Assembly: GCA_946415705.1 (NCBI GenBank)
Contig: CAMKTN010000012.1
Coordinates: 1 to 56,591 of the forward strand
Direction: 5' to 3'
DNA: 56,591 nucleotides
Origin: an uncultured Prevotellaceae bacterium
GTDB lineage: Bacteria > Bacteroidota > Bacteroidia > Bacteroidales > Bacteroidaceae
A model generated the notes under the pieces. The model was given only the letters and a program-made list of their open reading frames with translations, did no database searches and was not told the DNA's origin. The position numbers and the translations under genes were made by a program. This document shows positions 51,223 through 56,591 of the stretch, one piece after another; position 1 is the stretch's first letter; each line of letters starts with the position of its first letter.

Positions 51223-51744
51223 ATGGAAGGAACAAGCAACAGTAAAGAGGTGAAGAAGTCTCTTTGGTATCACGTAAAAATGTATTTGTTAGGGTTAGCC
51301 GTCTATTGTGGCATTGGTGTTGTTATAGGTCTGTTCTTTATGCAGCATTTCCGCCATTTCTGGATTTCGCATCATGAAGAACCGCTCTCAGCGTACACCA
51401 TCACAGGAACGGATTACGATTTAGAAGTATCCAGGGGGATTGATGAAGATGGTAAGAGCGATAACGACGAAACCTATACTTATTATCTTCTGTTAGATGT
51501 AAATGGAAAGAGCTATAAGGTGGAAACCCGCGATGAATTGTACGACCGCGTTAGCGAAGGGAAGGCTACCCATTTCGACATGGATGAAGCAAAATTCTAC
51601 TATGACAATTTCAGGGATCAAGTGTTTCTGGGTGGCTACTACTCTGATGCATATTATATCTTCCTATTTGCTTTTGTTTCCCTGTTTTTGGTCATATTCG
51701 TATATATTCCTATCGCTCACCGAAAGGTGTATTTCTCGGACTGA
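51223..51744 (+). CDS. Small membrane protein of unknown function
   Basis: 173 residues. A membrane segment at ~22-42 (LGLAVYCGIGVVIGLFF) and another at ~142-165 (YIFLFAFVSLFLVIFVYI) flank an ~95-residue hydrophilic domain beginning SAYTITGTDYDLEVSRG, which should lie on one side of the membrane. The domain is not recognised. The gene is clearly richer in A and T than its neighbours, so it may have been acquired. It shares one base (TGATG) with the following phosphatase gene. Confidence 0.75.
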   Translation: MEGTSNSKEVKKSLWYHVKMYLLGLAVYCGIGVVIGLFFMQHFRHFWISHHEEPLSAYTITGTDYDLEVSRGIDEDGKSDNDETYTYYLLLDVNGKSYKVETRDELYDRVSEGKATHFDMDEAKFYYDNFRDQVFLGGYYSDAYYIFLFAFVSLFLVIFVYIPIAHRKVYFSD

Positions 51745-52250
51745 TGACTACATTATACATAATACGTCACGGGGAGACGGTAGATAATGTCGCAAAGATC
51801 ATGCAGGGACAGCGTCCTGGCAAACTGAATGCGACGGGGGTGCAGCAGATCGAGGAGCTGGCAGAGGCGCTGCGTGACGTTCATTTTGATGCGGTGGTGT
51901 CCAGCGACTTGCAGCGGTCCTATGATTCCGCGATGATCATAGCCGCCAGGCGGACGATGGACGTGGTCACCACGCCCTTGCTGCGCGAGCGTGACTGGGG
52001 GGACTTCACAGGTCGCTACATCCTGGATTTGAAGGGTCTGCCGATGCCGGACAATGTGGAGACGATGGACGAGATGCTGAAGCGCGCTCGTGCGTTCCTG
52101 GATTGGGTGAAGGAGCACTATCCCGACCAGACGGTGCTCGCCGTCGGTCACGGCATCATCAACAAGGCTATTCAGGCGGTACACTACGGCCTGCTGACCC
52201 GCGAAATCCCCAAGATGTCCAACGCGGAATATCGAATTCTACAGTTGTGA
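51744..52250 (+). CDS. Histidine phosphatase family protein
   Basis: 168 residues. IIRHGETVDN holds the catalytic His of the phosphoglycerate-mutase-like superfamily, ERDWGDFTG supplies the Glu, and VLAVGHGIINKAI the second His. Small cytoplasmic members dephosphorylate sugar phosphates or cofactor precursors (for example alpha-ribazole phosphate); the substrate here is open. Its start overlaps the preceding gene stop by one base. Confidence 0.9.
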   Translation: MTTLYIIRHGETVDNVAKIMQGQRPGKLNATGVQQIEELAEALRDVHFDAVVSSDLQRSYDSAMIIAARRTMDVVTTPLLRERDWGDFTGRYILDLKGLPMPDNVETMDEMLKRARAFLDWVKEHYPDQTVLAVGHGIINKAIQAVHYGLLTREIPKMSNAEYRILQL

Positions 52251-52267
52251 TGTGCAGAATGGAAAGG

Positions 52268-52284
52268 TTGGCACGTTCTTTGCA
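52268..52284 (+). promoter_or_regulatory. Sigma-54 type promoter of grpE-dnaJ
   Basis: TTGGCACGTTCTTTGCA matches the -24/-12 consensus TGGCACGN4TTGCA at every fixed position, with GG and GC ten nt apart. Transcription would start near 52296, about 20 nt before the grpE ATG. No TAnnTTTG box is evident. Confidence 0.75.
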
Positions 52285-52316
52285 GGAGGTAGGTCGAACG
52301 ATAAAATACTGAAATT

Positions 52317-52925
52317 ATGGCAGAAGAACTGAAAGATAAAGAAGAAATCCTTGACGGCGAAGAGCGCGTCGAGGAGAGTGATGAGACTACGGTCAGTGTG
52401 GAGGCTGAGGCCAATGCAGAAGCTGCGGCTGAGGCTGAGAGCGAAGAACAGCCCGAGGAGGAGAAGACCCCTGAGCAGCTGCTGGCGGAGGCACGCGCCG
52501 AGATTGAGGCGCTGAAGACGCAGGCGCTGTACAAGCAGGCGGAATTCGAGAACTACCGCAAACGCACCATCAAGGAGAAGGCTGACCTGATCCTGAACGG
52601 CTCGAAGTCGGCGGTGACGGCGTTGCTGCCCATCGTGGATGACCTGGAGCGCGCGCTGCCGTCGATGCAGAAGGCTGAGGACGTGGCGGCTGTGGCCGAG
52701 GGTGTGGAACTGATCTACCAGAAGTTCCTGAAGGCGCTGGCTGGACTGGGCGTGAAGCCCATCGAGACCGAGGGCAAGGACTTCGACGTGGATCTGCACG
52801 AGGCCATCGCACAGGTGCCGGGCGTGCCCGACGAACAGAAGGGACGCGTCATTGACTGTGTGGAGAAGGGCTACACGCTGAACGATCATGTCATACGTCA
52901 TGCCAAAGTGGCAGTGGGAATGTGA
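52317..52925 (+). CDS. grpE: GrpE nucleotide exchange factor
   Basis: 202 residues. It releases ADP from DnaK. The acidic N-terminal ~65 residues are disordered, then comes the long dimerising helix (EIEALKTQALYKQAEFENYRKRT) and the beta domain (GKDFDVDLHEAIAQVPG). dnaJ follows after 115 nt; dnaK is not in the window. The sigma-54-like promoter directly upstream is unusual for this gene. Confidence 0.96.
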   Translation: MAEELKDKEEILDGEERVEESDETTVSVEAEANAEAAAEAESEEQPEEEKTPEQLLAEARAEIEALKTQALYKQAEFENYRKRTIKEKADLILNGSKSAVTALLPIVDDLERALPSMQKAEDVAAVAEGVELIYQKFLKALAGLGVKPIETEGKDFDVDLHEAIAQVPGVPDEQKGRVIDCVEKGYTLNDHVIRHAKVAVGM

Positions 52926-52933
52926 GGGGATTT

Positions 52934-53018
52934 GAGAATTGAGAATTGAAAATTGAAAATTGAAAATTAAACTCCTTGAACCCTTAAACCCCTTAAACAT
53001 TAAACCTTAAACCTTAAA
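52934..53018. repeat. Mixed word array before dnaJ
   Basis: AATTGAGA/AATTGAAA words to about 52968, then CCTTGAACCC, CCTTAAACC and TTAAACCTTAAACC words (reverse of the GTTTAAGG type). Confidence 0.75.
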
Positions 53019-53019
53019 C

Positions 53020-53034
53020 TGCGGCAAGGCCGCA
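53020..53034 (+). promoter_or_regulatory. Start-proximal hairpin, dnaJ
   Basis: TGCGGC, AAG, GCCGCA, six nt before the dnaJ ATG and preceded by TTAAAC. It matches those before the two deoxynucleoside kinase genes (43580-43597 and 44265-44279, minus strand). Confidence 0.7.
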
Positions 53035-53040
53035 CTCAAT

Positions 53041-54246
53041 ATGGCTGAGAAAAGAGACTACTATGAGGTGCTGGGGGTCGCGAAGACGGCCACCGAGCAA
53101 GAGATAAAGGCCGCCTACAAGAAGATGGCCATCAAATTCCATCCTGACCGTCAGGCTGGCAAGAGCGACGCTGAGAAGAAGGAGGCGGAAGCCAAGTTCA
53201 AGGAGGCGGCGGAGGCCTACGACGTACTGCACGACCCGCAGAAGCGTCAGCGGTACGACCAGTTCGGCTTCGCCGGCGTGGGCGGTGCGGCTGGCGGCGG
53301 CTACCAGAACATGTCGATGGACGATATCTTCTCGCAGTTCGGCGACATCTTCAGCGACCTGTTCGGAGGCGCTGCGGGTGCCGGCTTCGGCGGCTTCAAC
53401 CCGTTTGGCGGCGGCTTCGGCGGCGGTGGCGGACATCGTCCGCAGCAGCACCGTGGCGGCGACCTGCGCCTGAAGGTGCGGCTGACGCTGAAGGAGTGTG
53501 CCACGGGTGTCACGAAGAAGTTCAAGGTTCGCAAGAAGGTGACCTGCACGCACTGCCATGGCAGCGGCGCTGAGAACGGCTCGGGCGACAAACAGACGTG
53601 TCCCACGTGTCACGGCTCGGGCTATGTCCTGCGCCAGCAGCGCTCGATGTTTGGCATGATGCAGACGCAGAGCGTGTGCCCCGATTGCGGCGGCGAAGGC
53701 ACCATCATCAAGAATAAATGTCACAAGTGTGGCGGCACGGGCGTGCAGACAGGCGACGAAGTCGTGGAGGTCCGCATCCCGGCAGGCGTGGCTGACGGCG
53801 TGGTTGTCAACGTACCCGGCAAGGGTGACGCAGCCATCCACGGCGGTGTACCCGGTGATATTCAGGTGTTCGTGGAGGTGGAGCCCGACAAGGAGTTCGT
53901 GCGCCAGGACAAGGACATCCTCTACAACCTGCTCATCGATATGCCCACAGCGGCGCTGGGCGGCGAGGTGGAAGTGCCTACGCTGGACGGCAAGGTGAAG
54001 CTGAAGATCGAGGCCGGCACACAGCCCGGTAAGGTGCTGCGCCTGCGCGGCAAGGGTCTGCCGGCATTGCAGGGCTACGGCTACGGCACGGGCGACGAGA
54101 TCGTGAACATCTCGGTGTATATTCCTGAGACGCTGTCGCGCGAGGAGAAGGAGGCCCTGGAGCGTATGCGCCAGAGCGATAACTTCAAGCCCAACCAGAG
54201 CACGAAGTCGAAGTTCTTCAGCAAGTTCAAGCAGATGTTTGAGTAG
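53041..54246 (+). CDS. dnaJ: Chaperone DnaJ
   Basis: 401 residues. J domain with HPD at residues 36-38 (KFHPDRQ), a Gly/Phe-rich region with repeated GGFG, four CxxCxGxG zinc repeats ([32 protein letters not shown]) and the C-terminal client-binding domains. It stimulates DnaK ATPase and follows grpE, the usual Bacteroidetes pairing. Its leader consists of word arrays and a start-proximal hairpin. Confidence 0.97.
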   Translation: MAEKRDYYEVLGVAKTATEQEIKAAYKKMAIKFHPDRQAGKSDAEKKEAEAKFKEAAEAYDVLHDPQKRQRYDQFGFAGVGGAAGGGYQNMSMDDIFSQFGDIFSDLFGGAAGAGFGGFNPFGGGFGGGGGHRPQQHRGGDLRLKVRLTLKECATGVTKKFKVRKKVTCTHCHGSGAENGSGDKQTCPTCHGSGYVLRQQRSMFGMMQTQSVCPDCGGEGTIIKNKCHKCGGTGVQTGDEVVEVRIPAGVADGVVVNVPGKGDAAIHGGVPGDIQVFVEVEPDKEFVRQDKDILYNLLIDMPTAALGGEVEVPTLDGKVKLKIEAGTQPGKVLRLRGKGLPALQGYGYGTGDEIVNISVYIPETLSREEKEALERMRQSDNFKPNQSTKSKFFSKFKQMFE

Positions 54247-54251
54247 GGTGG

Positions 54252-55511
54252 ATGAACTATAAAGAAGTTATAGAGTATTTGTATAATGCAGCCCCGATGT
54301 TTTCGAGCATTGGGGCTGGAGCGTATAAGGAGGGGCTCTCAACCACACGCGCGCTGGACGAGCACTTCGGGCATCCGCATAGGCGTTATCGCACGATTCA
54401 TGTGGCGGGCACCAACGGCAAGGGCTCTGTCTCGTCTATGCTGGCGGCCATCCTGCAGTCGGCGGGGTTGAAAGTGGGACTCTACACGTCGCCGCATTTC
54501 GTGGATTTCCGTGAGCGCATTCGCGTGAACGGCGAGATGATCAGCGAGCAGCGGGTCATCGATTTCGTGGAGCAGGAGCGCGCGTTCTTCGAACCGCTGT
54601 ACCCCTCGTTCTTCGAACTGACCACGGCGCTGGCGTTCCAGTACTTTGCTGAGCAGCAGGTGGACGTGGCGGTGGTGGAAGTGGGATTGGGCGGCCGCTT
54701 GGACTGCACGAATATCATCACACCCGACGTGAGTGTCATCACGAATATCTCCTTCGACCATCAGCAGTTCCTGGGCGACACGCTGGCGAAGATTGCGGCG
54801 GAGAAGGCAGGGATTATGAAGGCAGGCGGGAGCGTAGTGGTTGGCGAGACGAATGGCCATGCGGACGTGCGCGAGGTGTTTGTGCAGACGGCCGCGAGCG
54901 TGGGTGTCGCACGTCTGCGCTTTGCCGACGAAGAGACATTCCCAACGGCGGAGTGTGAGCTGAAAGGTGACTACCAACGCGCCAATCTGCGCACGGTGCA
55001 ATGCACTGTGGATGAACTGTGTAAGCAGTCGTATTATACCAAACGTTTAACCGAGGAAGCTGTGCGTGAGGGCTTGATGCAGGTCTGCGAGCTGACGGGC
55101 CTGCGTGGCCGTTGGCAGCAGGTGGGCGAGCGCCCGGCGATGTACTGTGATGTGGGGCATAATGCAGCCGGCATTGCCTATGTTGTAGAGCAGCTGAGCC
55201 GCCAAGAGGCACCGGTGTTGCGCGTCATCTTCGGGATGGTGGATGACAAGGATTTCGAGCAGGCGGTGACGCTGTATGAGCGTGTCCGCGACCGTGCCGT
55301 GTTCTATATCACACAACCCTCCACGAAGCGCGCCTTGAGCGCACAGCGGCTGGCTGAGGCGGCACGGGCGCATGGCTTGCAGGTAGAGGTGTGCGTAGAG
55401 AGCATCAAAGAAGCCGTCGAGGCGGCCTTGAAGGATGCCAACCCCGACGACTTTGTATTGATCAGCGGCTCGTGTTATTTGGTCGCCGACTATTTCAGCA
55501 CTTGTGCCTAA
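54252..55511 (+). CDS. folC: Folylpolyglutamate / dihydrofolate synthase
   Basis: 419 residues. HVAGTNGKGSVSSML is the ATP loop of the Mur-ligase-like fold; LTTALAFQYFAEQQVDVAVVEVGLGGRLDCTN and ITNISFDHQQFLG are FolC signatures. It adds glutamate to folates and possibly to dihydropteroate. It starts 5 nt after the dnaJ stop, so is probably co-transcribed. The C-terminus is 3 nt from the convergent C69 gene. Confidence 0.95.
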   Translation: MNYKEVIEYLYNAAPMFSSIGAGAYKEGLSTTRALDEHFGHPHRRYRTIHVAGTNGKGSVSSMLAAILQSAGLKVGLYTSPHFVDFRERIRVNGEMISEQRVIDFVEQERAFFEPLYPSFFELTTALAFQYFAEQQVDVAVVEVGLGGRLDCTNIITPDVSVITNISFDHQQFLGDTLAKIAAEKAGIMKAGGSVVVGETNGHADVREVFVQTAASVGVARLRFADEETFPTAECELKGDYQRANLRTVQCTVDELCKQSYYTKRLTEEAVREGLMQVCELTGLRGRWQQVGERPAMYCDVGHNAAGIAYVVEQLSRQEAPVLRVIFGMVDDKDFEQAVTLYERVRDRAVFYITQPSTKRALSAQRLAEAARAHGLQVEVCVESIKEAVEAALKDANPDDFVLISGSCYLVADYFSTCA

Positions 55512-55514
55512 GAA

Positions 55515-56591
55515 TTATTCCGGCATCTTATAGCGATCGCCCGTCTGACGGATGATCTGTCGGCGGTAGCGCTCAGGGTAGCCCGGGCGGATGACGGGCA
55601 CGTGTTCGCCACCGGCGGTGCGCTTGAACTGGCCGTTCTCCTCGGGTTTCTCAGCCATATCATTGTACTTGACAATCAGGCGTTCGAAGAGTCCGCGCCA
55701 GCGATCCATCATCGCGCTGGCGGCGCGACAACCGTAGCCCGTGAGATGGCGCACAGCCTCGTCGGTGGACATTGCCTGTGCCTCCTTGTCGGTCTTGTCG
55801 AGGAGTCCTTCGAAGTCTTTGTCCAGCTGGTCGCGGACGGTCTGCAGCTCAGGGAAGAGCTGGCAGTAGCGCGGATAGACGAAGTTGGAGACGGCATTGC
55901 AGAGCCAGTAGGCGCTCTTCTGCGAGTAGGTGAAGGCGTTGGCGACGCCCTCGCTGTAGCATTCCGGAATCTCTGTGGCGCAGCAGTAGAGTGGGGTGTA
56001 GGCGACCATGTTGGCATCGTCGAGACCCACCCAGAGCACACCACCGATATGGTTGGGCAGCCACGAACGCATCTGTGCGATGTAGGTGACGGCCGTCTGC
56101 TGCGTGGAGATGGGGCGTTCGTTGAAGTACTTCACATCATCCACTTTGTAATAGAGTGGAGTGGGGCGGTAGGGCATCTCGTAGGGGCCGCAACCGATGT
56201 CCTCAGTGAGCGACAGCGGCGTGCCCTCGAAGTGGTCGCGCATGGCCTGCTTCAGGGCGTTCAGCGTCACGGGCTGGTCGGGTTTGACACACCACGGCAG
56301 CTCCTCGGTGTTCTCCTCAATGCCCTGGACGTATGGCAGGTAGCGGTACATCCCTGCAACGAAGCGGTTGAAGAAGCTCCACACGCGGGCATCGCAGATG
56401 CGGCGACCGCCGAAGTCGTTGGGGGCGTAGGCATCGCGGAACGAGAAGTCAGCGTCCTTGCCGCTGAAGTAGCCCTTCTCGCGGGCGAACTTGATGACAT
56501 CCTTGGCATAAAGGCAGTTGTCCTTGTCCTTTAGGGGGAAGGTGGTGATGCGTGCCTGGTTGGCGTGGCCCGTGATGCAGTCGTCGGGCAG
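55515..56591 (-). CDS. C69-family dipeptidase, 5' part outside the window
   Basis: The frame stays open to the window edge, giving 358 residues without the N-terminus, so the internal GTG at 56384 is not the start. LPDDCITGHANQARI, FSFRDAYAPNDFGGRRICDARVWSFFNR and GCGPYEMPYRPTPLYY match C69 peptidases (PepD-type N-terminal nucleophile dipeptidases). The catalytic N-terminal Cys would lie upstream of the window. Whether it is exported cannot be judged. Confidence 0.85.
   Translation of the reverse strand: MPDDCITGHANQARITTFPLKDKDNCLYAKDVIKFAREKGYFSGKDADFSFRDAYAPNDFGGRRICDARVWSFFNRFVAGMYRYLPYVQGIEENTEELPWCVKPDQPVTLNALKQAMRDHFEGTPLSLTEDIGCGPYEMPYRPTPLYYKVDDVKYFNERPISTQQTAVTYIAQMRSWLPNHIGGVLWVGLDDANMVAYTPLYCCATEIPECYSEGVANAFTYSQKSAYWLCNAVSNFVYPRYCQLFPELQTVRDQLDKDFEGLLDKTDKEAQAMSTDEAVRHLTGYGCRAASAMMDRWRGLFERLIVKYNDMAEKPEENGQFKRTAGGEHVPVIRPGYPERYRRQIIRQTGDRYKMPE

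Overview
The window comes from a member of the Bacteroidales, most likely Prevotellaceae. The reasons are the many promoters with a TAnnTTTG box (several with a TTTG element 19-20 bp upstream), the gene content (separate pyrB and pyrI, BT4734-type primase with DUF3987, DUF3127, patatin fused to an outer-membrane barrel, OmpP1-like porin, tandem deoxynucleoside kinases) and the best-matching protein families. Most of the window is GC-rich chromosome; the first ~7 kb and parts of the spacers are more AT-rich. No rRNA, tRNA or CRISPR array was recognised.

Positions 1-13,240 form an accessory region. It has a gene-free, repeat-rich left flank; a YoeB-like toxin-antitoxin pair; a DUF4236/FtsK-like membrane ATPase; a RAYT-type HUH transposase with a DprA/SLOG-like C-terminal extension; an AAA_14/DUF4143 ATPase with phased promoter repeats; an unknown 409-residue protein; and a module of DUF3127 protein, small protein, primase-helicase, small protein and M15 peptidase behind a long structured leader. 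It ends at what looks like the 3' stump of dprA.

Positions 13,470-25,130 are housekeeping: pyrB-pyrI-glyA (minus), divergent mrcA, folK, kdsB, dnaB, pheT and yebC. Positions 25,130-35,550 (minus) hold a sulfate-activation and sulfonation cluster: SLC13 transporter, cysC, cysD, a 1277-residue DUF4011 helicase, cysN, a sulfotransferase and an unknown protein. No APS/PAPS reductase is present, so PAPS is probably made for sulfonation. Then follow a GH13 amylase and fabD (minus), two exported proteins (plus), a fused CobJ-CobH, two deoxynucleoside kinases, mutS2 and a patatin/barrel protein (minus), a Ser-type sulfatase, a small membrane protein with a histidine phosphatase, grpE-dnaJ behind a sigma-54-type promoter, folC and a partial C69 peptidase.

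The most unusual theme is small palindromic DNA inserted in frame inside real genes. At least four sequence families occur, in the primase, M15 peptidase, cysN, DUF4011 helicase, pheT, CobJ-CobH, mutS2 and the RAYT. One family keeps hairpin pairing through compensatory changes. This resembles in principle the Rickettsia palindromic elements. A second theme is spacers built from short tandem words, different in each spacer, plus near-identical hairpins placed directly before three start codons.
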